A DNA stretch of 64,000 nt from Candidatus Flexicrinis affinis (GCA_016716525.1 JADJWE010000004.1:310001-374000), one strand, 5' to 3'. Positions 1 through 8,696 are shown, numbered from the stretch's first letter. The notes: generated by a model not told the origin, from the sequence alone. Numbers and translations are program-made.

Positions 1-226
1 CCAGCGCGCCGGTCGGGATCTCCATGAACAGGCCGAAGGCGAAGCCGAGCGCATCGTTCAGTCCGAGCTGGCCGAACGTCATGAACAACTGCCAGAAAAA
101 GATCCAGTTGCCGCCGATGAACACGGCACTTTCGGCCGCGGTCATCAGGTAGTTGACACGGATGTTGGGGATATCGGCGTGTGGCAGTACGCGCAGGGTA
201 TTTCGGCGCAGAAACGGTGTTGTCAT
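1..226 (-). CDS. MFS transporter, N-terminal fragment (runs off the window)
   Basis: The reverse strand reads from an ATG at 226 to the window edge without a stop, giving about 75 residues. After a short basic N-terminus there is a hydrophobic helix rich in F, W and G. The peptide GLFMEIPTGAL follows, which resembles the end of TM2 and the loop 2-3 region of major facilitator drug-efflux proteins. The product is probably a 12-TM inner-membrane exporter; the substrate cannot be told from this fragment. The 111 bp between it and the next gene shows no clear site. Confidence 0.7.
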   Translation of the reverse strand, partial: MTTPFLRRNTLRVLPHADIPNIRVNYLMTAAESAVFIGGNWIFFWQLFMTFGQLGLNDALGFAFGLFMEIPTGAL

Positions 227-337
227 GGGCTACGACTGTTGACTGAACACCGAGATTGTATGGCGGATCGGTGATGACTGTATAGCTCCGTGACCCATAA
301 TGACCCACTAAATGGTGTCGACTCTGACGCGATGGAG

Positions 338-1687
338 TCAGTTCGACGGCGTATTGGTGGCGAACAGCACTGGGGGCGAGGTGTTTGTCGGCTGTGGTGT
401 GGATGTTGGCGGGATGCGGCCCGTCCAGCGTACCTGCCATACGTACCCGTAGATGAAATCGGCGACCAGCAGCGTCCCGTCGGGGGCGATGGTGACGTCG
501 GTCGGGCGGATCAGGCCGGTGACGAACGGCTCGGGCGTGAACGCGGCGAGGAGCTCGGGGTCAGTCGGCACGCGGTCGGGCTCGATGCGGATGACCCGCT
601 GGCCTTCGGGCACCCCGTTCCACAGCGTGACGAACACCGAGCCAAAATAGTTGGCCGGGAACTGCGTGCCGGTATAGACAGTCACGCCGCGCGGCAAGGT
701 GAGCGACGGCAGCGGAACAAGATCGGGCAGGATGTCGAGCGAGAAGTCGGTCGGCGGGCAGTCCTCACAGCCACGCGGACGCCAGAACGGGAACCCGTAG
801 TGACCGCCTTGGACGACCGACAGCACGCGGTCGCCGATGCCGCCGTAGGTGCCGTTGTCGGTGGCGTACAGCCGGCCATCCGGCGCAAACGCCAGATCGT
901 ACGGCTCGCGGAAGCCTTCGGCGTAGATGTCGATCGCCCCGTTTTGCGGCTGAACGCGCAGGATCGACGCTTCGTAGGGCTGCTGTGTGGCGTGACGCTC
1001 GAACTGCGGGTTGGTCGGCTCGGCGCGGTCGCTCAGGCTGCTGACGCCGAGGTAGATGAACCCGTCGGGGCCGGCCGTGACGCCCTCGGGCTGACCGGTC
1101 ACCCCGTCGCGGCAGCACGGCAGATCGCCAACGAGAAGGATCAACGACCCGTCGGGGGTGCGTCGCCACAACGCGCCCGCGCCGTCTTCGGTGCGCGACG
1201 ACACGAACAGGATGTCGGTGCCGGGCAGGAACGCCAACCCCACCGGCGAATCGAATGCCGCGGTGATCCGTTCGACTGTGCCTGACGTGTCCATCGCGTA
1301 GACCGAGCCGCGGCGCGTGCCGTTTTCCAGCACGGTTGCATAGAGACGTCCGTCCGGCCCGAACGCGACTTGCTGCGGCTGGCCGGGGAACTGACCGTAC
1401 AGCGCGATCTCAAAGCCGGGCGGGACCTGCAGACGTTCGAGCCATCCGTCGAGATCGTTCTCGCACGGGAAGTCGTCGCACGACCAGCCCGTCGGAAACG
1501 TCAAGACGGCGGCTTGCGGCGTGATAGCTGGTGGCGCGCCTGCCGAACTAGGCGGCGTCGGTGTCAGAATCGGGATGACGGGCTGGGCGGCGGCACTCAG
1601 CCACATCAGGCCCAACAAGAACCCCAACGTCAGCAAACGAAGGGGTTGGAATCGTAGGTGTCGCGGTGATGGTTTCTGCGTGTTCAC
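338..1687 (-). CDS. Secreted glucose/sorbosone dehydrogenase-like beta-propeller
   Basis: This is a 449-residue protein starting at a GTG. Its N-terminal hydrophobic segment (about residues 15-35, ending SAAAQP) looks like a signal peptide. The body has repeated propeller blades of the type FGPDGRLYAT, AGPDGFIYLGV, FAPDGRLYATDNG and IAPDGTLLVADF, as in PQQ-dependent sugar dehydrogenases and sorbosone dehydrogenases. The start lacks a strong ribosome-binding site, so a few residues either way are possible. A threonine/proline-rich tail closes the protein. Cofactor and substrate are inferred from family only; it may be a non-enzymatic propeller. Confidence 0.75.
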   Translation of the reverse strand: MNTQKPSPRHLRFQPLRLLTLGFLLGLMWLSAAAQPVIPILTPTPPSSAGAPPAITPQAAVLTFPTGWSCDDFPCENDLDGWLERLQVPPGFEIALYGQFPGQPQQVAFGPDGRLYATVLENGTRRGSVYAMDTSGTVERITAAFDSPVGLAFLPGTDILFVSSRTEDGAGALWRRTPDGSLILLVGDLPCCRDGVTGQPEGVTAGPDGFIYLGVSSLSDRAEPTNPQFERHATQQPYEASILRVQPQNGAIDIYAEGFREPYDLAFAPDGRLYATDNGTYGGIGDRVLSVVQGGHYGFPFWRPRGCEDCPPTDFSLDILPDLVPLPSLTLPRGVTVYTGTQFPANYFGSVFVTLWNGVPEGQRVIRIEPDRVPTDPELLAAFTPEPFVTGLIRPTDVTIAPDGTLLVADFIYGYVWQVRWTGRIPPTSTPQPTNTSPPVLFATNTPSN

Positions 1688-1852
1688 AGCGAGACAGTGT
1701 AGCGGGTGCGGCCGAACGTGTACAGGGATAAGAGGAAAGGGGTAGGGGATAAGTCAGGGCGCGGTGTTTCAACACGCGCGCCCCGGCGGTATTCGCTGTG
1801 TGTCGTGGTATCTACAGAATCGGCGATGCAATCGCTGCCAATGGCCGAAATT

Positions 1853-1943
1853 GGACACGGCCATGCCGCGTCCCTACGAATCGGGTAGGTGAGTAATGGA
1901 CTCGCGCCGTTCTACTGACGACTGACAACTGAAGACTGCTAAC
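1853..1943. repeat. Composite intergenic repeat: palindromic GTAGGG-type unit plus TCAGTTGTCAG-like unit
   Basis: 1853-1880 reads GGACACGGC, a short loop, then GCCGCGTCCCTACG, an imperfect palindrome that recurs at 6207, 6335, 14029 and 36774. 1914-1943 carries CTGACGACTGACAACTGAAG, matching units at 6470, 13983, 14668, 35308 and 36687. The rest of the 260 bp gap between the propeller gene and lexA shows nothing recognisable. Confidence 0.7.
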
Positions 1944-1947
1944 TTCC

Positions 1948-2622
1948 CTATCGCATCATCCGCAGGACGGACAGCACGCGCCCCTGCACGCGGCACACCG
2001 CCGCCTTGACGAAGATTGGCTCCATCGTCGGGTGGGCGGGCTGCAAGCGGATCGTGTCGTCCTTCTCGCGGAAGTAGTACTTGAGGGTCGTCTCGCCACG
2101 GTCTTCGAGCCACACGGCCACCATGTCGCCGTTGCGAACGTCTTCGACCTGACGCAGGATCACGATGTCGCCGTCCTGAATCATGGCGTCGATCATCGAG
2201 TCGCCCTTGACGCGCAGTGCGAACACCTCGGCCGGGTCGGCCCCGCCGATCATCGACGGCGCGACCTCGATGCGGCTGTGTTCGTCGTTGGCGAAATCGC
2301 TCGAATCCGGGATCGGCATCGGTTGACCCGCGACGATCTGCCCCATGAACGTCACGTCGACGGTCATCGGGTTGATATGCACCGGACGGCCGTTCTTCTC
2401 GGTCAGCTTGATGCCGCGCGACTTGGTCGACGTGCGATCCATGTAGCCGAGGCGGGTGAGCTTGTTGAGGTTGTAGTTGACCACCGACGTCGACGCGATA
2501 CCGGTCGCTTCGCCGATCTCGCGGATGGTCGGCGGATAACCGTTCATGGCCACGTGCTGTTCGATGAATTTGAGGATACTCTTCTGACGTGCCGTCAGCT
2601 GCTTCGATTTACGCATCGGCAT
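1948..2622 (-). CDS. lexA: LexA repressor (SOS regulator)
   Basis: The protein has 224 residues. An N-terminal winged helix-turn-helix (about residues 5-65, with PPTIREIGEATG and a recognition helix near SVVNYNLNKL) precedes a S24-type latent protease domain. The self-cleavage site is A98-G99 and the catalytic dyad is S142 (in GDSM) and K181. I chose the ATG at 2622 because AAGGAG lies 7 bases upstream; a longer frame to 2655 lacks such a site. It represses DNA-damage genes until RecA-stimulated autocleavage. Its own promoter carries a Bacillus-type box, so it is almost certainly autoregulated. Confidence 0.96.
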   Translation of the reverse strand: MPMRKSKQLTARQKSILKFIEQHVAMNGYPPTIREIGEATGIASTSVVNYNLNKLTRLGYMDRTSTKSRGIKLTEKNGRPVHINPMTVDVTFMGQIVAGQPMPIPDSSDFANDEHSRIEVAPSMIGGADPAEVFALRVKGDSMIDAMIQDGDIVILRQVEDVRNGDMVAVWLEDRGETTLKYYFREKDDTIRLQPAHPTMEPIFVKAAVCRVQGRVLSVLRMMR

Positions 2623-2649
2623 GACCCGACTCCTTACCCTAACACAGCC

Positions 2650-2680
2650 GAACACTTGCGAATAAGTGTTCTATAGAACA
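2650..2680. promoter_or_regulatory. Two overlapping GAAC/GTTC inverted repeats downstream of the lexA -10
   Basis: GAACACTT-6-AAGTGTTC (2650-2671) overlaps a perfect 14 bp palindrome TGTTCTATAGAACA (2667-2680). Both use GAAC/GTTC half-sites, but with spacings different from the canonical box. They cover the expected lexA transcription start and leader and may be secondary LexA sites. Confidence 0.55.
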
Positions 2681-2681
2681 T

Positions 2682-2711
2682 AGTGTAGACGAACCTTTGT
2701 TCGACTGTCAA
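2682..2711 (-). promoter_or_regulatory. lexA promoter (-35 TTGACA, 18 bp, -10 TACACT)
   Basis: On the reverse strand TTGACA (2706-2711) is followed by an 18 bp spacer and TACACT (2682-2687), about 60 bp from the lexA start codon. The spacer contains a full LexA box, so bound repressor would occlude RNA polymerase. Confidence 0.8.
2690..2703. promoter_or_regulatory. LexA box (SOS operator)
   Basis: CGAACCTTTGTTCG is a perfect match to the Gram-positive SOS box GAAC-N4-GTTC with the flanking C/G pair. It lies between -35 and -10 of lexA and about 107 bp upstream of the divergent gene at 2810, so it could serve both. Confidence 0.85.
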
Positions 2712-2809
2712 GTTTTGGCTTCGTTTGTCCGACGGATAGGACATCGTGTTACAATGCGGCGTGACAGGGCAGACCCGGCGTGGTCTGTCGCCGCACGCGA
2801 GGGGGCTGA

Positions 2810-3886
2810 ATGGCAGACGACGATCTCTTTGAGGACACAGGCGACTTTCCGTTCTCAGATTTGGACGACGAACCGCCTCGTTCGCAAGGTGGAAAGCGTA
2901 CGTACGACGAGTTCGTGGCCGAGGTCAACCGGCGTATCGCCGTGCTGCAAGCGAAAACCCAACCCGGCCGCGCGCGATCCGCGGCGGCGGAATGGCTGGG
3001 CGACAGTGCCGACACGCGCGCCATCAAGCCGTTGATCCAAGTCTATTTGAGCGATGAAACGCCCCGCGGCGTGAAACGGGCGGCCCGCAGCGCGCTGTCC
3101 AAGTTCCGCGCGCTTGACCGTGCGATCGTCCGCGACGAGGGTGAATCGGTCGAAGACGCGCTCGTCAGCCCCGAAAATGAAGATGTCGTCGAGCTGATCA
3201 AGGACTTGGCGTTTAACGATCGTCCGCCCCGGCGGCGCGGGCGCGGATTATTGTACATGAGCGGCCTGCTCGCCATCTTGCTGGCGTTTCTGGTCGTGGT
3301 GTACATCAACGCACCTGAAGACGCCGTCCGGCTCTCGGACATTCAATTGTCGTTGGGCGGCGATGGTGAGGTTGCAGCGACCCTCGCCCCGACTGTTTTC
3401 TCCACGCCGGTGCCGGGCGCGACCGAAGCGCCGACGGCAGTTCCCACGGCCACGCCCACCGAGCCCCCGACCCTGACGCCCACGCCCATTTCGGAGGACA
3501 TGGTGCGCCAACAGCTGCGCGAGCTGTACGGTGTGCTGAGTGTCGTGGACACCAGCCGCGGCGTGCTCGACCAGCTCGACATCAATTGGCAGTCGATCTT
3601 CAACGATCCGACCGCCGGAAGCCGTCTGTGTTCCGCCACACCGCCCGACGTACCGGCAGACGTCACGCTGCCGGCCGGTTTCGAGGATCGCGAGCCGTCG
3701 TTGGTCATCGCGCGCGACCAGATCAATACCGGCTTGGCACTGTTGCGGCAGGGCTGGACGTATTGGCGCGAGGGCTGCGCGGCCGGCGATCTGGTCGGTC
3801 GGTTGAGCCTCGGCCAGCAGACCGTCATCACCGCGCGTGCCGCGTTCAACCAAGGGCGGACGTTCCTTGACTTGATCCCGCAGTAG
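2810..3886 (+). CDS. Membrane-anchored protein with HEAT-like N-domain and Thr/Pro linker
   Basis: The product has 358 residues and no recognised family. An acidic N-terminus (1-20) is followed by a helical region near residues 60-100 resembling a single HEAT-type repeat (IKPLIQVYLSDE, then AARSALSKF). One TM segment lies around 147-167 (LLAILLAFLVVVYIN). A Thr/Pro-rich spacer (about 190-225) leads to an extracytoplasmic domain of about 130 residues with two cysteines. The start is preceded by a G-rich Shine-Dalgarno. A candidate extended -10, TGTTACAAT, sits near 2747-2755. It is divergent from lexA and shares its upstream region. Function unknown. Confidence 0.8.
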   Translation: MADDDLFEDTGDFPFSDLDDEPPRSQGGKRTYDEFVAEVNRRIAVLQAKTQPGRARSAAAEWLGDSADTRAIKPLIQVYLSDETPRGVKRAARSALSKFRALDRAIVRDEGESVEDALVSPENEDVVELIKDLAFNDRPPRRRGRGLLYMSGLLAILLAFLVVVYINAPEDAVRLSDIQLSLGGDGEVAATLAPTVFSTPVPGATEAPTAVPTATPTEPPTLTPTPISEDMVRQQLRELYGVLSVVDTSRGVLDQLDINWQSIFNDPTAGSRLCSATPPDVPADVTLPAGFEDREPSLVIARDQINTGLALLRQGWTYWREGCAAGDLVGRLSLGQQTVITARAAFNQGRTFLDLIPQ

Positions 3887-3915
3887 CGCCGGGCACCACA
3901 TGAGAAGTCGATCAG

Positions 3916-3944
3916 CAGGCGCGGCGCTGTCCGCGCCTGTTCCC
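3916..3944 (+). terminator. Possible terminator hairpin after the HEAT-like gene
   Basis: CAGGCGCGG (3916-3924), a 6-base loop and CCGCGCCTG (3931-3939) form a 9 bp GC-rich stem 30 bp past the stop codon. The following T-tract is weak (TTCCC), so this may be only partly effective. Confidence 0.4.
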
Positions 3945-4035
3945 GTACAGGCGTGAACCAACGAGTCCAATCCGGTTTGACGCATGCGGCAAGCGGCCGT
4001 ACTTTTCTAGCACATCTCGAGGGTGGAGCAGCACC

Positions 4036-5364
4036 ATGAGCGTACTGACATGGGCGCAGGCGCGGTTTCCGCACCAGCGCGTCTTCTGGGCCGTGAGCCT
4101 CGGCCACATGGTCAACGACATTTTTATGAGCATGGGGCCGGTCGTGCTCGTGTTCATCAGCAGCAGCGGCATCCTGCCGATGAACGCCGCACAGCTCGGG
4201 CTGGCCGTGTCGCTCCGGCAGATCACCGGCGCGCTGTCGCAACCGTTGTTCGGCGGGATCGGCGATCGCACCGGAGGGCGCTGGCTCGGCGCGGGCGGGG
4301 TGGCGTGGGTGATCATCCTGCAGACGCTTTCGGTGCTGTTGGCCTTCACAGGCGACTTCTTGCTCATGGTCGTTCCATTCATCGCCGTCGGGCTGGGGAG
4401 CGGCGCATTCCACCCGGTCGGTGCCAGCCACGCCGCCGAGGCGGAACCAGACAATCAGGCGCGCAACACATCGTACTTCTTCCTGTTCGGCCAGCTCGGG
4501 CTGGCGATCGGCCCGGCGTTGGGCGGCATCCTCCTGCAAAGCGCGGCGCAGTCCGGCAATCAAACCGCATCCTCGCTGATCGGGGTGTACCTCGTCGGCC
4601 TGATCGGTGTGCCGCTGCTGCCGTTCATGCTGGCGGGCATTCCGCAGCGCGCGGCCCATGCGGCGGGTCAGGCGGCGCGCACCGCCCGCCGTGCCGCCAG
4701 CCAATTGACATGGCGCGACGCCGCGGCCCCGCTGATCATCGTGAGCATCTTTGTCCTGCTGCGCAGCATGGCCCAGCACGGGTCGGCGGCGTTCATCCCC
4801 GTGCTGCTCGAACAGCGCGGGTACGATCCTGCCGCCTACGGGTTTGTCACAGGTTTGTACTGGATCGCGTCGGGGACGGTCGGGGTGTTATGGGGCCACT
4901 GGGCCGACCGGTTCGGCCTGCGCCGCGTGCTGCTGTTCGCGGTGGTGGTCGGCTCGCCTACGCTGATTATCCTGCCGATGACGCAGACGCTGTTTGCAGC
5001 GGCGGTCGTGACGACATTTTCCGGCGCGGTGTTGAGCGGCACCCACGCCCTGATCGTGGTGTTCTTGCAGCGGCTGATCCCGGCGGGCAAAGGGTTCGCC
5101 ACCGGTATCGGGCTGGGCGGAATCTTCGTGGCCGGCGCGTTAGGCTCGGCATTTTATGGGTTGCTGGCTGATGGCCCGGCGGCGCTCTCGGCCGATCCGG
5201 TCGTCGCGGCGGCCTCGACCGGGATCGGCCTCGAGGCCACGTTCGTCGTCAACGGGCTGATCGCACTGGCGTCGGCCGGCCTGCTGCTGCTCGTGCCGTC
5301 ATGGGCGTACAAACGGCAGCCGGCGCGGCCCGTGCCAGTGGTCGAACCTGCTGCGGCCGATTAG
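4036..5364 (+). CDS. MFS transporter, fosmidomycin-resistance (Fsr)-like
   Basis: A 442-residue polytopic protein with about 12 TM helices. The early segment SLGHMVNDIFMSMGPVVLVF and the peptide GLGSGAFHPVGASHA match the Fsr subgroup of the major facilitator superfamily. RQITGALSQPLFGGIGDRTGG gives the loop 2-3 motif. A charged, Ala-rich central loop (near residues 205-225) separates the two halves. The start is supported by GGTGGAG 8-10 bases upstream. Fsr relatives export fosmidomycin or other small molecules; the true substrate is unknown. The stop codon overlaps the stop of a small reverse gene. Confidence 0.88.
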   Translation: MSVLTWAQARFPHQRVFWAVSLGHMVNDIFMSMGPVVLVFISSSGILPMNAAQLGLAVSLRQITGALSQPLFGGIGDRTGGRWLGAGGVAWVIILQTLSVLLAFTGDFLLMVVPFIAVGLGSGAFHPVGASHAAEAEPDNQARNTSYFFLFGQLGLAIGPALGGILLQSAAQSGNQTASSLIGVYLVGLIGVPLLPFMLAGIPQRAAHAAGQAARTARRAASQLTWRDAAAPLIIVSIFVLLRSMAQHGSAAFIPVLLEQRGYDPAAYGFVTGLYWIASGTVGVLWGHWADRFGLRRVLLFAVVVGSPTLIILPMTQTLFAAAVVTTFSGAVLSGTHALIVVFLQRLIPAGKGFATGIGLGGIFVAGALGSAFYGLLADGPAALSADPVVAAASTGIGLEATFVVNGLIALASAGLLLLVPSWAYKRQPARPVPVVEPAAAD

Positions 5365-5492
5365 CGGCGGCGGAGGATCTTCCTAAAGATCCACTGCGCG
5401 AAGAACAGCTGCACTGCGCGCAAAATGACGGTGCTGATTGTGCCGCGTGTCGAAACGGGGGTGCCTGTGTTGGTCGGGCGTTGTTCGGACAT
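5361..5492 (-). CDS. Small basic 43-residue protein, unknown
   Basis: The reverse strand encodes 43 residues from an ATG at 5492 with AAGGAG 8 bases upstream, a strong ribosome-binding site for such a short frame. The N-terminal half is polar and Thr-rich. The C-terminal half is a hydrophobic stretch (VILRAVQLFFAQWIF) ending in RKILRRR, consistent with a small membrane-associated peptide. It converges on the MFS gene and the two stop codons overlap. No family recognised; a chance frame cannot be excluded. Confidence 0.5.
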   Translation of the reverse strand: MSEQRPTNTGTPVSTRGTISTVILRAVQLFFAQWIFRKILRRR

Positions 5493-5613
5493 GCTCGGAA
5501 CTCCTTCGGTATCGGCCGTACCCTTCCATCATAACCCGGATTTCTGGCGATTTGACTCGCACAGCCTATAATCGCGCTGCGAGAGATGGCGGGAATACGC
5601 CGGGAGGTGATGC

Positions 5614-6165
5614 ATGTCGAGCGCAGGATGGCTGTTGATCATCGGGGCGCTGGTGTTCAACATCGCGGCGTTTGCCCCGTTCAATATGCGGTTCTTCACC
5701 AGCAGCAGCGCAGAGTCGCGTGCGGCGATGATCGAACGCAGCCCGTGGATGTGGCGCGCGTTGTGCGTGCTGTTCATGGCCGGCGCGGTGCTGACGGTGG
5801 GCGGATTGCTGCTGCTGACGCTCGACCTCGGCATCTGGTGGTTGTGGTTTGGGCTGGCGGCCGCGCTGGTGGGTACGTATTTCTGGCTGCGCATTAACCT
5901 GTTCCGGTTGGCTGCCGTGCCGCAATCGGTCGCCAATAATCCGGGCGCGGCGCGTCCGTGGTTCCGGTGGTATGTGCTGTTGACTCAAACAGCGTGGATC
6001 GTATTCGGATTGGCTCTGCTCAACACGACTCTCCCGTCGTGGCTGGGCTGGGGACTCATCGGCGCGACGGCCGCGACGTTTGTGCTGTATGTGATCACCC
6101 GCGACCTGCCGCCGTTCGTGTTCTATCTGCTGACGCTCGTCATCGGCGGCGTGCTGCTGGGGTGA
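5614..6165 (+). CDS. Integral membrane protein, unknown
   Basis: The product has 183 residues with five or six predicted TM helices (about 5-25, 47-70, 74-94, 118-137, 142-160, 165-182). GGGAGGTGAT just upstream supports the ATG, and TATAAT at 5567-5572 is a reasonable -10. The protein lacks recognisable catalytic motifs. Cytoplasmic and external loops are short, with a conserved-looking RSPWMWRAL segment. It probably stands as a single gene because its neighbours are repeats. Confidence 0.8.
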   Translation: MSSAGWLLIIGALVFNIAAFAPFNMRFFTSSSAESRAAMIERSPWMWRALCVLFMAGAVLTVGGLLLLTLDLGIWWLWFGLAAALVGTYFWLRINLFRLAAVPQSVANNPGAARPWFRWYVLLTQTAWIVFGLALLNTTLPSWLGWGLIGATAATFVLYVITRDLPPFVFYLLTLVIGGVLLG

Positions 6166-6549
6166 GGGGGCAAGCGGCGCGGTGGGTTGTCGTCACGCAA
6201 ATAGCCGGACACGGCGGTGCCGTGTCCCTACGTAACGAGTCGCGGAAAACCGTGATGTGTGAGTTTCCCCTCGCCCCTTGAGGGAGAGGGGCCGGGGGTG
6301 AGGGGGTAATCGCGCCATGAGGTCGGTCACCCTGAGCACGGTACCGCCGTATCCCTACGTACATATCACGCACGTTGCGTGAACGTCGCACCGCGGATAT
6401 TCCCCTCGCCCTGAGGGAGAGGGGTTAGGGGTGAGGGTTCAAACCCACCCGCCTCTCACGTTCTCTTTCTGTCTACTGGCAACTGACGACTGCCCCCTGA
6501 ATCCCGAGTCCTTCCCCTCATCACTCAAGACTCATCACTCATCACTTCT
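6166..6549. repeat. Repeat-filled intergenic region (three dispersed repeat types)
   Basis: No gene is visible in these 384 bp. Palindromic GGACACGGC..GCCGTGTCCCTACG units lie at 6207-6232 and, degenerate, at 6335-6361. C-rich/G-rich hairpin units (CCCCTCGCCC, then GAGGGAGAGGGG and GGGGGTGAGGGG) lie at 6267-6306 and 6402-6437. 6470-6549 holds CAACTGACGACTGCCCCCTG followed by repeated ACTCATCACT. Their order resembles the mosaics at 13.98-14.83 kb and 35.1-35.35 kb. Confidence 0.8.
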
Positions 6550-7611
6550 CTACAAGGGCTTGAGGACATCGCCGGTCAGGTTCTCGAGGAACGCCTGCAC
6601 GAGACGCACCGCGTTTAGATAGTCATTGCGCGAGATCAGCGCATGCGGGCTGTGGATGTAGCGGCCGGGGATGGAGATTACCGCGGATGGCACGCCGGTA
6701 TTGGCGCGGTGGATCGCGCCGGCGTCGGTGCCGCCGCCCAACTGCGTCTTGAGCTGGTACGGCACGCCATACACGTCAGCAAGCTGGCGCAGATAGCGCA
6801 GCAGGCGCGGATCGGCGATCATGCTGCGGTCCATGAACGACAGCGCCGGTCCGTGGCCCATGCGGCAGGTCGGGTTGAGGTCGGCGGGATCGTCGCTGTC
6901 GGGATCGGCCAGCGGGTTCGGGAAGTCGCCGGCGGTCGTGCATTCGAGCGCCAGCCCGACATCCGGCTTGAGCCGGCGCGCCGCAACCGTCGCCCCGCGC
7001 AGGCCAATCTCCTCCTGTACGGTGAACGCCGCCAGCACGTCGCACGGGTACGAGGAGTCGCGCAGCACGTCGATCAGCACCGAACAACCTGCGCGGTCGT
7101 CGAGACTCTTGCCGCAGATGGCCGAGTCGTTGAGGATGCGGTAGCGGCTGTCGAAGGCGATCCGGTCGCCTTTCTTCACCTTGCCGTTGGCCTCGTCCTT
7201 GCTCGCTGCGCCGATGTCGATGCGCATGCTGGTAATCTGTGTGACGGTCGTGTCCTTGTTCTTGTGGATGGGCGTGCTGAGGACGACGCCCTGAGTGCCG
7301 GCCGCGCCGATCTTGACACGCATGCCCGGCACGATGCGTGCGTCAATGCCGCCGACAGGCACGAACTTGATCAGGCCATCGCCGTCGACGCCGGTTGCCA
7401 TGAAACCGACCTCGTCCATGTGCGCGTCGATCATCACCTTGGGGCGCTTGTTTCCCTCGGTGCCGCGCTTGATGGCGGTGATGCTGCCGAGTGCGTCGAC
7501 GTGCACATCATCCACGTGGCCGTCGATGGCGGCGAGGACGATCTTGCGCACGGCCTCCTCGCGGCCGCTGATGCCGATGGCTTCCGAAAGCTGCTGCAGA
7601 TATTCCATCAT
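6550..7611 (-). CDS. M42-family metallo-aminopeptidase (copy 1)
   Basis: A 353-residue protein of the M42 glutamyl-aminopeptidase/endoglucanase-like family. Metal and catalytic elements are visible: DAHMDEVG (H64, the D+2 residue and E67), KSLDDRAG, the catalytic-pair region VQEEIGLRGA, and a late HSP motif in RYIHSPHALIS. These cytosolic enzymes form dodecameric tetrahedral shells that trim N-terminal residues from peptides. It is the third gene of a tight set (8697-9248, 7628-8680, 6550-7611) with about 16 bp between members. The pair with the next M42 gene looks like an old duplication. Confidence 0.92.
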   Translation of the reverse strand: MMEYLQQLSEAIGISGREEAVRKIVLAAIDGHVDDVHVDALGSITAIKRGTEGNKRPKVMIDAHMDEVGFMATGVDGDGLIKFVPVGGIDARIVPGMRVKIGAAGTQGVVLSTPIHKNKDTTVTQITSMRIDIGAASKDEANGKVKKGDRIAFDSRYRILNDSAICGKSLDDRAGCSVLIDVLRDSSYPCDVLAAFTVQEEIGLRGATVAARRLKPDVGLALECTTAGDFPNPLADPDSDDPADLNPTCRMGHGPALSFMDRSMIADPRLLRYLRQLADVYGVPYQLKTQLGGGTDAGAIHRANTGVPSAVISIPGRYIHSPHALISRNDYLNAVRLVQAFLENLTGDVLKPL

Positions 7612-7627
7612 GGGTGTATGGTCCGTA

Positions 7628-8680
7628 TTAGTCGTGGGCCAGTTCGGTCAGTGTGGCGTCGTCGAGGCTGGCGATGAACTGTGCCAGCAGGCGGGCGGTG
7701 CGCTGCATGTCGCGCACGTCGGCCGTCTCGTTGGGCGAGTGCATACTGCGCAGTGGCAGGCTGAACAGCGCGGTCGGGATGCCTTCGTTGGCGATTTGGA
7801 TCGCCCATGCGTCGGTGCCGCTGTGACCCGGCAGCGGGTCGTCTTGCAGCTTGATCTCCAGCTTGGCCGCGGCGTCGCGCAGGCAGTCGTTCAGCTTATC
7901 ATGGAAGTTCGGGCCGATGCCGATCTGGGGCCCGCCGTTCAGTTCGATGTCGGAGTCCACATTAGGTTGTTTGGCGAACCCGACGTCGAGCGCGATCGCC
8001 AAGTCCGGCTGAACGTGTGCCGCCGACGTCGCCGCGCCGTACAAGCCGTTTTCTTCCTGCACGGTGGCGGCGGCAAACACGTCCCACCGATGGTGCATCG
8101 TCTTGAGCTCGTTCAACGTCGCGGTCATGATCGCCACGCAGGCGCGGTCGTCCATCGCCTTGCCGGCGACGCGGTTGTTAAGCAGATCAACCATCGGCGC
8201 GCTGACGGTCACCAGATCGCCCACGCGCACGAGCTGCTCAAGCTCGTGCGGCGGCAGGCCGACATCCACGAGCAGTTCGTTCCACGCCGGGTAACGCTTG
8301 CGGTCTTCCTCGCTGAGCAGGTGCGGCGGCACCGATGCGACAAAGCCGGTCAGCGGCTCGCGCCCATGCACAATCACCTCTTGCGTGGGCATCAGGCGGT
8401 GGTCGACGCCGCTAATCCGGCGGATGGTCAGGAAGCCATCGACAATGCCAGATACCAGCATGCCGATTTCGTCCATGTGCGCGGCCAGCAGGATGCGACG
8501 CGGCGGATCGAGCGGGTTGGTAGCGCGCTTGATTCCGATGAAGCTCCCGAGACGGTCGGTTTCGGTCGCGTCGACCAGGCCGGTCCATGCCTCGCGCAGC
8601 ACGTCACGAATCGGCCCTTCGTGTCCGCTGGGGCCGTGCGCTTCCACCAGCGAACGCAGATGAGATTTCAGATCGAACAC
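7628..8680 (-). CDS. M42-family metallo-aminopeptidase (copy 2)
   Basis: A 350-residue M42 peptidase with the same motif order as its downstream neighbour: LAAHMDEIGMLV, GKAMDDRACV, TVQEENGLYGA, and RSMHSPNETAD near the C-terminus. Outside these motifs the two paralogues have diverged considerably, notably in the middle domain (PPHLLSEEDRKR here). Adjacent M42 paralogues in prokaryotes often differ in residue preference or form mixed assemblies; that is inference here. It starts 16 bp after the stop of a membrane-anchored Pro-rich gene, suggesting one transcript. Confidence 0.92.
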   Translation of the reverse strand: MFDLKSHLRSLVEAHGPSGHEGPIRDVLREAWTGLVDATETDRLGSFIGIKRATNPLDPPRRILLAAHMDEIGMLVSGIVDGFLTIRRISGVDHRLMPTQEVIVHGREPLTGFVASVPPHLLSEEDRKRYPAWNELLVDVGLPPHELEQLVRVGDLVTVSAPMVDLLNNRVAGKAMDDRACVAIMTATLNELKTMHHRWDVFAAATVQEENGLYGAATSAAHVQPDLAIALDVGFAKQPNVDSDIELNGGPQIGIGPNFHDKLNDCLRDAAAKLEIKLQDDPLPGHSGTDAWAIQIANEGIPTALFSLPLRSMHSPNETADVRDMQRTARLLAQFIASLDDATLTELAHD

Positions 8681-8696
8681 AGAGTCTCCAGTGTGT

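Noticed and set aside
3343..4779. 478-codon reverse frame across the HEAT-like and MFS genes
   Set aside because: It spans the intergenic gap and two well-supported forward genes; composition is non-protein-like.
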